Source: Ammoniphilus sp. YIM 78166 (lineage in GTDB: Bacteria; Bacillota; Bacilli; Aneurinibacillales; RAOX-1). Taken from it: DNA of 64,000 nucleotides. The stretch lies in the NCBI RefSeq assembly GCF_004522215.1, contig NZ_SDLR01000011.1:35178-99177 (forward strand). The letters are read 5' to 3'. The position numbers and the translations under genes were made by a program. Of the stretch, positions 31,754-40,002 are shown in pieces (the stretch's first letter is position 1; the number at the start of each line of letters is the position of its first letter). Under the pieces are notes generated by a model. That model saw only the letters and a list, made by a program, of their open reading frames with translations, did no database searches and was not told the DNA's origin.

Positions 31754-32812
31754 ATGAAGAATTATGAAATCGCGGTTATACCTGGTGATGGAATTGGTAG
31801 AGAGGTAGTACCTTCTGCTTTACAAGTCTTGGATACGATTTCGGAAGTGCATGGAGGTTTGCGATTTAAAACAACGGAATTTGATTGGAGTTGTGAATAT
31901 TACCTCGAACATGGCATGATGATGCCTGAAGATGGGATACAAACGCTGTCTAATTTTGAAGCGATTTTCTTAGGAGCTGTTGGGAACCCAACGCTTGTCC
32001 CGGATCATATTTCGTTATGGGGTTTATTGGTGAAAATTAGACGGGAATTTGAACAAGTCATTAATATTCGACCGGCTAAACTGATGAAGGGTGTGAGATC
32101 CCCTTTATCCAACCCGAAAGAATTCGACTTTATCGTTGTGCGTGAAAACAGTGAAGGGGAATATAGCGAAATTGGTGGCCGTATCCATCGGGGAGAAGAT
32201 GAAATTGCCGTACAAAATGCCGTATTTTCTAGAAAAGGTACGGAACGAGCCATGCGCTATGCGTTTGAATTAGCCAAGCACAGAAGAGGTCATGTAACGA
32301 GTGCTACCAAATCCAATGGAATTGTTCATTCGATGCCCTTCTGGGACGAGGTCTTTAACGATGTAAAGAAAGAATATCCTAACATCGATACGGCATCTAT
32401 CCATATTGATGCGTTAGCCGCGTTTTTTGTGAACCGTCCGCACACGTTTGATGTGATTGTGGCGAGTAATTTATTTGGTGATATTTTGACAGATTTGGGA
32501 GCTGCGATTATGGGAAGTATCGGAATTGCCCCTGCAGCGAATATCAATTTAAATGGAAAATATCCATCCATGTTTGAACCTGTTCACGGATCCGCACCCG
32601 ATATTGTTGGAAAAGGGATTGCGAACCCAATTGGGCAAATTTGGACAGCGAAAATGATGCTAGACCATTTTGGCGAGACGGAGCTCGGAAGCAAATTGCT
32701 AGATATTGTGGAGCAAGTAACCGAAGCGGGTATCGTCACAGGCGACCTGGGTGGTAAGGCCACTACACATGAGGTAACGGAAGAAATTTGTAACCGAATT
32801 AAGCTGCTTTAA
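31754..32812 (+). CDS. Tartrate dehydrogenase/decarboxylase or D-malate dehydrogenase (decarboxylating)
   Basis: A 352-aa member of the isopropylmalate/isocitrate dehydrogenase family. The block EYYLEHGMMMPEDGIQTLSN, the NIRPAKLMKG loop, FIVVRENSEGEYSEIGGRIH and ATKSNGIVHSMPFWDEVF are typical of the tartrate/D-malate dehydrogenase branch (TtuC, YcsA, DmlA) rather than LeuB or Icd. Catalysed: NAD-dependent oxidation and decarboxylation of D-malate to pyruvate, or of tartrate. Metal-binding Asp residues (ASNLFGDILTDLGA) and the GSAPDIVGKGIANP loop are present. The site AGGAGG is 8 bases upstream. With the next gene it probably forms a hydroxyacid catabolism operon under the upstream GntR protein. 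Confidence 0.9.
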   Translation: MKNYEIAVIPGDGIGREVVPSALQVLDTISEVHGGLRFKTTEFDWSCEYYLEHGMMMPEDGIQTLSNFEAIFLGAVGNPTLVPDHISLWGLLVKIRREFEQVINIRPAKLMKGVRSPLSNPKEFDFIVVRENSEGEYSEIGGRIHRGEDEIAVQNAVFSRKGTERAMRYAFELAKHRRGHVTSATKSNGIVHSMPFWDEVFNDVKKEYPNIDTASIHIDALAAFFVNRPHTFDVIVASNLFGDILTDLGAAIMGSIGIAPAANINLNGKYPSMFEPVHGSAPDIVGKGIANPIGQIWTAKMMLDHFGETELGSKLLDIVEQVTEAGIVTGDLGGKATTHEVTEEICNRIKLL

Positions 32813-32839
32813 AGGATCGTTTCAAGGGGGAGAAACAAT

Positions 32840-33814
32840 ATGAGTAAACCTCGAATATTTGTACCCAATCGGGTGAATGAGGAAGTCATCCATTATCTGC
32901 AGCAATATGGAGATGTCGATTACCGAGATCAAGAAGAAAAGATGGCGGAAGAAGAGTTTTTGGTCGGATTGAGGAATGCAAGTGCTCTCTTATGTTATTC
33001 CAGACAAAAGATTAACGCCAGTATATTAGAGCAAGCTCCCCTGCTGAAGGTCGTAAGCAACATCGCGGTCGGTTACGATAATCTGGATCTTGGAGAAATG
33101 ACAAAGAGGGGAGTCTTGGCGACCAACACACCCGGTATTTTAACGGAAACCACAGCGGACCTTACGTTCAGTATTCTCATGGCTGCTGCTAGAAGAGTGG
33201 CTGAAGCGGATTATTATGTGAAATCCGGACAGTGGAAAGAGTGGTTCCCTAGTTTGATGCTGGGCAAGGATGTATTTGGGGCCACCATCGGGATTATTGG
33301 CATGGGAAGAATCGGCGAAGCCGTAGCGCGCAGGGCAAAGGGGTTCGATATGAACATCCTTTATTATAACCGTTCACGCAAGACGGATGCGGAAGCGAAG
33401 TTAGGAGCAACGTTCGTTTCGCTTGAGGAGCTGCTTCAACGATCCGATTATGTTGTGGTGTTGACCCCACTTACCGCAGAAACCCAAAAATTCATAGGGG
33501 TAAAAGAATTGGCCCTGATGAAAAAGGATGCCATTCTTGTTAATGCGTCTCGTGGAGCTACCGTTGACGAAACGGCCCTCATTCATGCTTTGCAAGAAAA
33601 GAGAATTGCCGGAGCCGCTCTGGATGTTTATGAAAAAGAGCCGGTGGACCCGGAAAATCCATTGTTGAAGATGGCTAACGTGGTAACCCTCCCTCATATT
33701 GGCAGTGCCACAAGGGAAACACGCGCCAAAATGGCCATGAAAGCGGCAAGGAATGCAATAGCTGCCTTACAAGGTGAGATTCCGGAGAATCTATTGAATA
33801 AAGAAGTTCTTTAA
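32840..33814 (+). CDS. D-2-hydroxyacid dehydrogenase (glyoxylate/hydroxypyruvate reductase-like)
   Basis: A 324-aa NAD(P)-dependent dehydrogenase reducing 2-oxoacids such as glyoxylate or hydroxypyruvate. Rossmann motif GIIGMGRIGEAVARRA (about 153-168); catalytic Arg in NASRGATVDE, Glu in LDVYEKEPVDP, and the His of LPHIGSATRETR. Best resembles the GhrB/glycerate dehydrogenase branch. It follows the dehydrogenase at 31754 by 27 bases with AAGGGGGAG, so they are co-transcribed. A hairpin with TTTTT ends the unit. Confidence 0.92.
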   Translation: MSKPRIFVPNRVNEEVIHYLQQYGDVDYRDQEEKMAEEEFLVGLRNASALLCYSRQKINASILEQAPLLKVVSNIAVGYDNLDLGEMTKRGVLATNTPGILTETTADLTFSILMAAARRVAEADYYVKSGQWKEWFPSLMLGKDVFGATIGIIGMGRIGEAVARRAKGFDMNILYYNRSRKTDAEAKLGATFVSLEELLQRSDYVVVLTPLTAETQKFIGVKELALMKKDAILVNASRGATVDETALIHALQEKRIAGAALDVYEKEPVDPENPLLKMANVVTLPHIGSATRETRAKMAMKAARNAIAALQGEIPENLLNKEVL

Positions 33815-33830
33815 ATCCATTAATCTATCG

Positions 33831-33853
33831 TGGCTGCTTCGGCGGCCATTTTT
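33831..33853 (+). terminator. Terminator after the hydroxyacid dehydrogenase
   Basis: TGGCTGC-TTCG-GCGGCCA (one T-G wobble) followed by TTTTT; the UUCG tetraloop makes it stable. Confidence 0.85.
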
Positions 33854-33976
33854 ACGTTAAGAATCCTCCAAGTGGAATTCGGTTGATGGATTTTTATTAC
33901 AGCCTTGCACATACTAACCTAGAACAAAAAGTAGGGTAGCGTTGATTGGCCATCTTACTTTTAGGAGGTCAAGAAT

Positions 33977-34885
33977 ATGAAAGTTGGATTGATCGGGTTA
34001 GGAAAAATGGGTTTGAACTTAGGGCAGAATCTCATTGACCATCATCACGAGGTAGTCGCATTTGATGTAAATGAAAAGGCGGTAGAAGAAATTCATGGAT
34101 ATGGCGCGAAAGGCACATCAAGCCTAAAGGAACTAACGGAATTATTGGGAACCCCAAGAGTGGTTTGGCTCATGGTTCCGCATTCGGTAGTCGATTCGGT
34201 CATTGATGAATTGACCCCGTTCTTATCCATTGGGGATATTGTCATCGAGGCGGGGAATTCCCATTACAAAGAATCCATTCGCCGGTACCATCGACTAAAG
34301 GAAGCAGGAGTAAACTTTTTGGATGTGGGAACTTCCGGCGGGATGGAAGGGGCACGCCATGGCGCTTGTTATATGGTTGGGGGAGATTCAGAGGCTTGGA
34401 ACTTGGTGGAGCCCCTTTTCCGAGATACTGCTGTGGAAAATGGATATCTATATGCAGGAAAAGCAGGAAGCGGGCACTTCCTAAAAATGGTTCATAACGG
34501 GATCGAATACGGGATGATGGCCGCTATTGGAGAAGGTTTCGAAGTATTGGAGAAAAGTGAATTTAATTATGACTATGAAAAAGTAGCGAAAGTCTGGAAT
34601 CACGGATCGGTCATACGTTCCTGGCTGATGGAACTAACCGAACGTGCCTTCTCCAAGGATGCAAATCTGGATGAAATCAAAGGAGTGATGCATTCTTCCG
34701 GAGAAGGAAAGTGGACCGTGGAGACGGCCTTGGATCTGCAAACCGCTACTCCAGTCATTGCGATGTCCTTATTGATGCGTTATCGTTCCTTGGAGAATGA
34801 TACGTTCACAGGGAAAGTGGTCGCTGCTTTACGCAATGAATTTGGGGGACATGCTGTGGAAAAATACAAAGATGATAACCAATGA
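33977..34885 (+). CDS. Second short-type 6-phosphogluconate dehydrogenase
   Basis: A 302-aa paralogue of the gene at 7278; the two proteins are nearly collinear, sharing GLIGLGKMGLNLG, VPHSVVDSVI, EAGNSHYKESIRRY, GSGHFLKM.HNGIEYGMMAA and AALRNEFGGHAVEK. It oxidises and decarboxylates 6-phosphogluconate to ribulose 5-phosphate. It stands alone between terminators with a good AGGAGGTC site, outside the HxlR-linked operon, so it may serve gluconate or general pentose-phosphate flux. A weak 160-base upstream region shows nothing else. Confidence 0.93.
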   Translation: MKVGLIGLGKMGLNLGQNLIDHHHEVVAFDVNEKAVEEIHGYGAKGTSSLKELTELLGTPRVVWLMVPHSVVDSVIDELTPFLSIGDIVIEAGNSHYKESIRRYHRLKEAGVNFLDVGTSGGMEGARHGACYMVGGDSEAWNLVEPLFRDTAVENGYLYAGKAGSGHFLKMVHNGIEYGMMAAIGEGFEVLEKSEFNYDYEKVAKVWNHGSVIRSWLMELTERAFSKDANLDEIKGVMHSSGEGKWTVETALDLQTATPVIAMSLLMRYRSLENDTFTGKVVAALRNEFGGHAVEKYKDDNQ

Positions 34886-34912
34886 GGCTATTCGTGATAG
34901 CCTCATTTTTAT
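34881..34912 (+). terminator. Terminator after the second gnd
   Basis: AATGAGGCTAT (34881-34891) pairs with ATAGCCTCATT (34897-34907), then TTTATT. Confidence 0.88.
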
Positions 34913-34998
34913 TAGCATCCTACTGTAACGATATAGGTTGTCAAGTTCTGAATTGGCTTGGGCGAGTTCGAGTAACATCGAATGAGCTTGATGGATCA

Positions 34999-35304
34999 TC
35001 AATTCATTTGATATTTTTTTAAATCTACGTTACCGTTTTGATCTACTACAACCCCTTCCATTTCAAGATTCATGATTTGCTCATTGTAAGACTCCTCCTT
35101 TTTGATAGCGACGTTACCTTTTGCATTAATTACACGATGCCATGGTAAGCGATGCTTTCTACTCATCGAATGTAGAATACGAACAACTTGGCGAGCAGCA
35201 CGTGGATTTCCCGCTAAGCTCGCAACCTGTCCATAAGTCATGACCCGGCCTTCTGGTATATTTCGAATAATCGTAATTACATTTTCGGTAAAAGGTGTCA
35301 CCAA
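34999..35304 (-). CDS. Alkyltransferase-like protein (MGMT-family, ATL)
   Basis: A 101-aa protein of the O6-alkylguanine-DNA alkyltransferase DNA-binding-domain family. The helix-turn-helix with the Arg finger is clear (GRVMTYGQVASLAGNPRAARQV), but the active site PCHR of true alkyltransferases is PWHR here, the hallmark of ATL proteins (YbaZ, Atl1), which bind O6-alkylguanine without repairing it and flag it for nucleotide excision repair. Monocistronic. The start has AAAGGAATAATT upstream. Relevant to an organism that makes formaldehyde and alkylating by-products, though that link is only suggestive. Confidence 0.92.
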   Translation of the reverse strand: MVTPFTENVITIIRNIPEGRVMTYGQVASLAGNPRAARQVVRILHSMSRKHRLPWHRVINAKGNVAIKKEESYNEQIMNLEMEGVVVDQNGNVDLKKYQMN

Positions 35305-35514
35305 AATTATTCCTTTCTAATTAATCATGTGGAATAGATTTAAATTCCGCCGTGTTTTTTCCAGGGAGGGCCATCCCCGCGTGATGAACTCGGCTTGTGA
35401 TCGATCGTTATTTGTAAATAGTCATATATATTATGGATGTAAATCATGCTAAGGTAAAGATTGTCATTCTACTGATTTTATGGTTTACTAAAATTGTGTT
35501 TTCACAACTCAATA

Positions 35515-35665
35515 GTCTCAATAGGTGCCCTGAATAAGGGAGAATAGGGAAGTTTTTAACAACGCGGAGCCCGCCACTGTAGTCGAGGAGCAGCTGCTAT
35601 GCCACTGGGAAACTGGGAAGGCGCAGTATGTGAGGAATCGGAGCCAGGAGACCTGCCTTAAGAGA
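35515..35665 (+). ncRNA. Cobalamin (B12) riboswitch
   Basis: Conserved cobalamin-aptamer phrases occur in order: TAGGTGCCC..AATAGGGAA, GCCACTGT, GCCACTGGGAA..GGGAAGGCGCAG, and the B12 box ending GAGCCAGGAGACCTGCC (35641-35657). A terminator hairpin follows at 35690. It lies 93 bases upstream of cobT and should repress it when adenosylcobalamin is abundant. Boundaries approximate. Confidence 0.93.
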
Positions 35666-35689
35666 AGTTTTGCTTGTAGGGTTTGGCAT

Positions 35690-35719
35690 AACCCCAGCTT
35701 ATTTAAGCTGGGGTTTTTT
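35690..35719 (+). terminator. Riboswitch-controlled terminator before cobT
   Basis: AACCCCAGCTT-ATTT-AAGCTGGGGTT followed by TTTT: a perfect 11-bp stem 25 bases after the B12 box. Confidence 0.93.
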
Positions 35720-35757
35720 GCATTGGTCGGGAATTGCCATCAAAGGAGGATTTTAGA

Positions 35758-36819
35758 ATGCAAAAGTTAAAGCAAATCATGGGGTTAATTGAGAGGTTGG
35801 ACACCCAAGTCCAGGATCAAATGGAACAACATTTAAACCATCTTACGAAACCAATGGGTAGTCTAGGCTTGTTAGAATCAGTAGCGATTAAAATAGCTGG
35901 GATGACTGGAAACCCGATGCCTGAAATTGACCCAGCTGTGGTCGTGGTCATGGCAGCAGACCATGGTGTTGCTACAGAGGGAGTTTCAGCGTTTCCATCT
36001 GAAGTCACGCAGCAGATGGTGGGTAATTTTATATCTGGCGGAGCCGCTATCAATGTTTTGTCGCGCGCTTCCCATGCGTCAGTTGAGGTTGTCGATATTG
36101 GCGTGAATGGGTTACTGCAACTTCCGGGTTTAGTCAACAGAAAAGTACGATTTGGCACGGACAATATGGTGCAAGGCCCTGCGATGACCAGGGAAGAAGC
36201 CATTTCAGCGATAGAAATAGGGATCGAGATAGCAGAGGCAGCCATAGAAAAAGGGGCTAAGCTATTGGCCTTAGGAGAGATGGGAATTGGCAATACGACG
36301 GCTAGCAGTGCGATGTTCTCTGTTCTTGGCCAGATCCCTATTGAACAAGTCGTGGGGTATGGTACGGGGTTAGATGATCAGGGCAAAAATAAAAAAATCC
36401 AAGTAATACAGCGGTCCATCGAAGTAAACCAACCTAATCCAGAGGATCCTATTGACGTTTTACACAAGGTCGGGGGATTAGAGATTGCTGGACTAGTAGG
36501 TATTGTTTTAAAGGCAGCTGCAGCACGCATTCCTGTAGTAGTAGATGGATTCATTACAGCTGTAGCAGCGCTAACCGCGGTTCGAATAGCCCCGGCATGT
36601 AGGTACTATCTAATCGCCTCCCATCAATCCGTAGAACCAGGCCATGTTTTGGTGAATCAGCTTTTAGGACTTGAACCACTCCTCAACTTAAACCTTCGTC
36701 TCGGAGAAGGAAGTGGGGCGGCCGTTGCCCTTCCCCTAATCAGGTCTGTCATACGGATTGCACATGAGATGGCAACCTTTGAGAAAGCTGGCGTGTCCGG
36801 TGCACTGGAAAACAGCTAG
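35758..36819 (+). CDS. cobT: Nicotinate-nucleotide--dimethylbenzimidazole phosphoribosyltransferase
   Basis: Makes alpha-ribazole phosphate for the lower ligand of cobalamin. 353 aa, usual length. Motifs: LTKPMGSLGLLESVAIKIAG (about 22-41), VVVMAADHGVATEGVSAFPS, the nicotinate site GNTTASSAMFSVL and the catalytic Glu near the C-terminus (LRLGEGSGAAVALPLI). ATG 35758 with AAAGGAGG; an in-frame start at 35734 lies in the riboswitch terminator region. It stands alone: no other cobalamin genes adjoin it here. Confidence 0.95.
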   Translation: MQKLKQIMGLIERLDTQVQDQMEQHLNHLTKPMGSLGLLESVAIKIAGMTGNPMPEIDPAVVVVMAADHGVATEGVSAFPSEVTQQMVGNFISGGAAINVLSRASHASVEVVDIGVNGLLQLPGLVNRKVRFGTDNMVQGPAMTREEAISAIEIGIEIAEAAIEKGAKLLALGEMGIGNTTASSAMFSVLGQIPIEQVVGYGTGLDDQGKNKKIQVIQRSIEVNQPNPEDPIDVLHKVGGLEIAGLVGIVLKAAAARIPVVVDGFITAVAALTAVRIAPACRYYLIASHQSVEPGHVLVNQLLGLEPLLNLNLRLGEGSGAAVALPLIRSVIRIAHEMATFEKAGVSGALENS

Positions 36820-36946
36820 AGATCGGTTTGATGATTTCGTTTTATAACTTTTTTCTATGGCTATCAATACCATAATACTATTTTTAAATCCTTTTCTTCT
36901 ATCTTAGTATGAATAGTAGGCGATAAGAAGAGGAGGAAATGAATAG

Positions 36947-37615
36947 ATGAAAAAACGAATTGGTTTGATCTACGCGACATTAAATTCCGTACAACCTATC
37001 CTTGATGCATTCCAGGAGCATGCTCCTGAAGCTGTTACCTTGAACTTCATGGATGAAGAATTAATTACAGACTTGAATCGTTTGGGAAAAGTTACGCCTC
37101 GGATGCTGCGAAGATTAATCCATCTCGTTGAGAAAGCGGAAGAAAGCGGCGTAGATGGCATCTTGCTTACTTGCTCCTGTTTTACTCCTTACGTACCCAT
37201 TGTCCAAAAATTTTTTGACACCCCTATTCAGAGTGCTGATTACAGCATGTTGGAGCTGGCAGTGGAGAAGGGAAATCGCATTGCGGTCATTGCAACCGTA
37301 GAGAAGGCGGGGCCAACGACCGCACAGCTTATTCAAGAGATTGCAGACGAGCGAAAAAAAGAAATAGAGATTCAGATCGAGGTAATGACCGAAGCATTCA
37401 GTGCGCTACAAAATGGCTATGGTGAAAAACACGATGAAATGATCCAACAAAAAATCAGAGAAGTATCCACAGTAAACGATGTTGTGGTGTTAGCTCAATT
37501 TTCCATGGCAAGGGCGTTGATAGGACTAGGAGAGAATACGAAGCCTGTTTTAACAAGTCCGGAAGTGAGCGTGAAATCCATGATGTCGCGATTGTCTCAA
37601 CAAGATGGAGAATAG
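36947..37615 (+). CDS. Aspartate/glutamate racemase-fold protein
   Basis: A 222-aa protein of the Asp/Glu racemase superfamily (hydantoin racemase, AroM, arylmalonate decarboxylase relatives). The first conserved region DGILLTCSCFTPYVPIVQKF (about residues 65-84) contains a Cys in the catalytic place; the second region ends PVLTSPEVSVKSM, without the second catalytic Cys, and VVVLAQFSMARAL replaces the usual second-half phrase. A two-base racemase mechanism is therefore unlikely; a one-Cys isomerase or decarboxylase is possible. It pairs with the SDR gene 15 bases downstream. Confidence 0.78.
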   Translation: MKKRIGLIYATLNSVQPILDAFQEHAPEAVTLNFMDEELITDLNRLGKVTPRMLRRLIHLVEKAEESGVDGILLTCSCFTPYVPIVQKFFDTPIQSADYSMLELAVEKGNRIAVIATVEKAGPTTAQLIQEIADERKKEIEIQIEVMTEAFSALQNGYGEKHDEMIQQKIREVSTVNDVVVLAQFSMARALIGLGENTKPVLTSPEVSVKSMMSRLSQQDGE

Positions 37616-37630
37616 AGGGAGGTTGCTGGA

Positions 37631-38395
37631 ATGTATGACTTTGCTGATTTAAAAGGAAAGAAAGTCATTGTGGTCGGGGGGAGCAAGGGGATTGGGAAGG
37701 ATATCGCTGTTTCCTTCTCCCGACTAGGATCGGACGTGCTTATTACCGGAAGGAATGAAAAGGATCTGCAGGGAACGACGGAGGAACTTAGACAGCACAA
37801 TCCGAACTGTTCCTACCTAATTGGAGATATCCAACATGTGAATGAGATCTATGAAATGATAGACCAAGCGCATTCCCGCCTGGGGAGGATTGACGTACTG
37901 GTAAACAATGCGGGAGTGAATATTGCCAAGCCCGCTTTGGACGTTTCCGAAGAAGATTGGGACCGGGTGCTCGACACGAACCTAAAAGGTACATTTTTCT
38001 GCTCTCAACGGGCCGGTAAGCATATGATCGAACAGGGGATTGCTGGCAAGATCATCAACATTGTTTCCCAGATGGCTTTTGTCGGCTACATTAAGCGTGC
38101 GGCCTATTGTTCCAGCAAAGGAGGAGCTGTTCAATTGACCAAGGCGCTTGCGATTGAATGGGCTCAGTATGGGATCAAAGTCAATGCGGTGGCCCCCACT
38201 TTTATCGAAACGGAGCTTACCCAAAAGATGTTTGAGGATCAAACATTCTATCAGGATGTGTTAAATCGAATTCCATTAGGAAGCTTGGCCAAGCCATCTG
38301 ATGTAACGGGGGCGGTCTTATTTCTAGCATCCGATATGGCTAACTTTATTACCGGCGATACGATTAGGGTGGATGGCGGTTGGACGGCGATATAG
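37631..38395 (+). CDS. Short-chain dehydrogenase/reductase
   Basis: A 254-aa NAD(P)-dependent SDR: coenzyme motif GGSKGIGKDIAVSFS (about 16-30), NNAGVN, and active-site Ser (IVSQMAF) with YCSSKGG (Y-x3-K). The end GDTIRVDGGWTAI is typical of gluconate 5-dehydrogenase/2-deoxy-D-gluconate 3-dehydrogenase or 3-oxoacyl-ACP reductase-like members. It is co-transcribed with the racemase-fold gene, suggesting interconversion of a small hydroxyacid or sugar acid. The substrate is not readable. Confidence 0.92.
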   Translation: MYDFADLKGKKVIVVGGSKGIGKDIAVSFSRLGSDVLITGRNEKDLQGTTEELRQHNPNCSYLIGDIQHVNEIYEMIDQAHSRLGRIDVLVNNAGVNIAKPALDVSEEDWDRVLDTNLKGTFFCSQRAGKHMIEQGIAGKIINIVSQMAFVGYIKRAAYCSSKGGAVQLTKALAIEWAQYGIKVNAVAPTFIETELTQKMFEDQTFYQDVLNRIPLGSLAKPSDVTGAVLFLASDMANFITGDTIRVDGGWTAI

Positions 38396-38461
38396 GTGGG
38401 GAATTTTTGAGGACACTGAGTCTGCTAATTACCACAAAAGTAGTCACTTAGGAGAATGATA

Positions 38462-38536
38462 GGACACAGAATCCGTTATTTGCTTAAAAATGGGTCAAGA
38501 GAGGCCCATTTTAGCAAAATAGCGGAACCTGTGTCC
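38462..38536. repeat. Long imperfect inverted repeat
   Basis: GGACACAG..CCGTTATTTGC..AAAAATGGG (from 38462) pairs with CCCATTTTAGCAAAATAGCGGAACCTGTGTCC (shown in parts; ends 38536), giving a roughly 30-bp stem with small bulges. It could be a bidirectional terminator of an SDR-end transcript or a remnant of a small mobile repeat. Some of its words (GTCCGC) recur in the direct repeats nearby. Confidence 0.6.
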
Positions 38537-38570
38537 GCCAAACTTAAATTAACCCCCGTTTTGACCCGAA

Positions 38571-38670
38571 TAACGTACTTGATGTCCGCAAGAAACTCAA
38601 CATAAGAATAGGGTGCCCCGTCGTGTGGCACCCTATTTTTTCTATTTAATAATCATCACCGGTACCGCAG
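38571..38670. repeat. Direct repeat, copy 1 (holds a remnant of the usp 3' end)
   Basis: From TAACGTAC through a GGGTGCC hairpin to GGTACCGCAG, matching 39486-39576 with small gaps. Its last 30 bases correspond, on the minus strand, to the final codons PVMIIK-stop of the universal stress protein gene, although no usp gene is attached here. Its hairpin (GGGTGCCCC/GGCACCC then TTTTT) may terminate on the plus strand. Confidence 0.8.
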
Positions 38671-38757
38671 TCCAACTCGATGATCCTTGTTATGAATAGA
38701 TGTCTCCGCAATTATGGCCTTCTTTACTTTGTATTTAATAATGAAAAATCGTATACT

Positions 38758-38772
38758 AAAAGTAATACTTTT
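38758..38772. promoter_or_regulatory. Palindrome upstream of the antitoxin gene
   Basis: AAAAGTAATACTTTT is a perfect palindrome around a central A, 35 bases before the antitoxin start; likely autoregulatory operator. Confidence 0.5.
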
Positions 38773-38807
38773 TCACGTGTAATACTCATTAAGGAGGTAA
38801 TGATATT

Positions 38808-39074
38808 TTGAACCTAATCTCTGGAAAGATGACAAGTAAAGGTCAATTAACTATCCCTGTTGAGTTAAGAAATTATCTTAAAATAGAGGAAGGGGATAGG
38901 CTAGAATTTATTATTGATCAAGATGGCAAAGTGATTAATGTAAAACCTGTCAGGAAGAAAAGGTTAAGTGACGTTGCAGGGAAACTTAAGGTGGATAAGA
39001 TTGTGGATGTTGATGAGATTCGGGACGAAATTTACCGAGATAATATTTTGAAGAAACTTGACAAGGAAAACTAG
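38808..39074 (+). CDS. AbrB/MazE-type antitoxin (SpoVT/AbrB domain)
   Basis: An 88-aa protein with a swapped-hairpin SpoVT/AbrB DNA-binding domain (MTSKGQLTIPVELRNYLKIE and GDRLEFIIDQDGKVINVKPV, about 7-48) followed by a flexible tail that usually wraps the toxin. TTG start behind AAGGAGGT. The toxin gene begins 3 bases after its stop. Antitoxins of this fold bind their own promoter; a palindrome is present upstream. Confidence 0.88.
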   Translation: MNLISGKMTSKGQLTIPVELRNYLKIEEGDRLEFIIDQDGKVINVKPVRKKRLSDVAGKLKVDKIVDVDEIRDEIYRDNILKKLDKEN

Positions 39075-39077
39075 GGA

Positions 39078-39449
39078 ATGAAAGATAAATTCATTGTCGA
39101 TACAAATATTCTTATCAGAATAATCGTACAAGATGATGATGGACAAGTGGAATATATTAAAGAAATAATCAAGAAAGTAGATGATGGCGAATTTCTATTG
39201 TTTGTTCCAACTATTGTTTTTGTCGAAACATGTTGGGTTTTGAAGTCAAGATATAAACTTTCAAAGAAGGAAATTACGGATTGCTTAGCTGAAATCTTTC
39301 AAGTGGATGGTGTAATTCTAGAAGATGAAAATTGCCTCAACGGATTAATTTCTCATGCTGTTAACAATGTCGATTTCGTTGACGCTCTGTTGGCTGAAAA
39401 ATCGAAAACTACGGGTTACGCTGTATTGACGTGGAACGCAATATTTTAA
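39078..39449 (+). CDS. PIN-domain (VapC-like) toxin, probably C-terminally shortened
   Basis: A 123-aa PIN-domain protein, expected to be an RNase. Acidic residues D8 (IVDTNILIR), E50 (FVETCWVL) and D99/D102 (VDFVDALLAEK) are present. The normal C-terminal strand and helix after VLTWN... is cut: the frame stops at 39449, while the +1 frame from 39445 continues FKPNELKGLGE-stop (39480), a typical PIN ending. A one-base frameshift therefore probably removed about 12 residues, which may reduce activity. It sits with its antitoxin between direct repeats. Confidence 0.82.
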   Translation: MKDKFIVDTNILIRIIVQDDDGQVEYIKEIIKKVDDGEFLLFVPTIVFVETCWVLKSRYKLSKKEITDCLAEIFQVDGVILEDENCLNGLISHAVNNVDFVDALLAEKSKTTGYAVLTWNAIF

Positions 39450-39485
39450 ACCTAACGAATTAAAAGGTCTAGGCGAATAAAAGTC

Positions 39486-39576
39486 TAACGTACCAAATGT
39501 CCGCAACAAACGCAAGAAGAGGGTGCCCAATGGACACCCTCTTCTTTCTATTTAATTATCATCACAGGTACCGCAG
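39486..39576. repeat. Direct repeat, copy 2 (contains usp 3' end and terminator)
   Basis: Second copy of 38571-38670. It includes the functional 3' end of the usp gene and a terminator hairpin (GAAGAGGGTGCCC/GGACACCCTCTTC, 39513-39545). Together with copy 1 it brackets the toxin-antitoxin pair. Confidence 0.8.
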
Positions 39577-39982
39577 ATCGCTGAGCGACTTCGTGACTCA
39601 CGCTTCCGAGGAATAATTCCTGCACGTTGTTAAGGCCTCTGCTGCCCATGAGGATTAAGTCGCATTTTTGTTCTCTAGCATACATGAGAATCTCATCCGC
39701 TGGCTTTCCTTCCACGATAGCCACCTGATACCTCGTATCACGCAAAAGGGATAATCGTTCACTTGCCCCGTTTAGAATGTCCTTTCCGTGCTCCATTATT
39801 TCTTCACGAATCTTATCCGCATGGCGATATTCGCTAACGGTAAAAATGTGTGGCACCGTGACCGCATGCACTACATGCAAGTGGGCGTCCCGATTCAATT
39901 GAGCCAATTGAATTCCATACACTAAAGCTTTTTCTCCTATTTCCGAACCATCATAAGCAACCAAAATCCTTGTATAGGCCAT
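39548..39982 (-). CDS. Universal stress protein UspA family
   Basis: A 144-aa nucleotide-binding Usp. Start chosen at ATG 39982 (MAYTRILVAYDGSEIGEKAL) with GGAAGTG upstream; an in-frame extension to 40006 adds eight residues without a better site. The ATP-binding signature is GSRGLNNVQELFLGSVSHEV near the C-terminus (G-2x-G-9x-G-S type). It follows the MFS gene on the same strand by 20 bases. Confidence 0.93.
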   Translation of the reverse strand: MAYTRILVAYDGSEIGEKALVYGIQLAQLNRDAHLHVVHAVTVPHIFTVSEYRHADKIREEIMEHGKDILNGASERLSLLRDTRYQVAIVEGKPADEILMYAREQKCDLILMGSRGLNNVQELFLGSVSHEVAQRSAVPVMIIK

Positions 39983-40002
39983 TTCTGCACTTCCTTTAAT
40001 TA

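Noticed and set aside
36947..37615. Naming this gene as aspartate or glutamate racemase
   Set aside because: Only one of the two catalytic Cys is visible, so the two-base racemase reaction is not supported.
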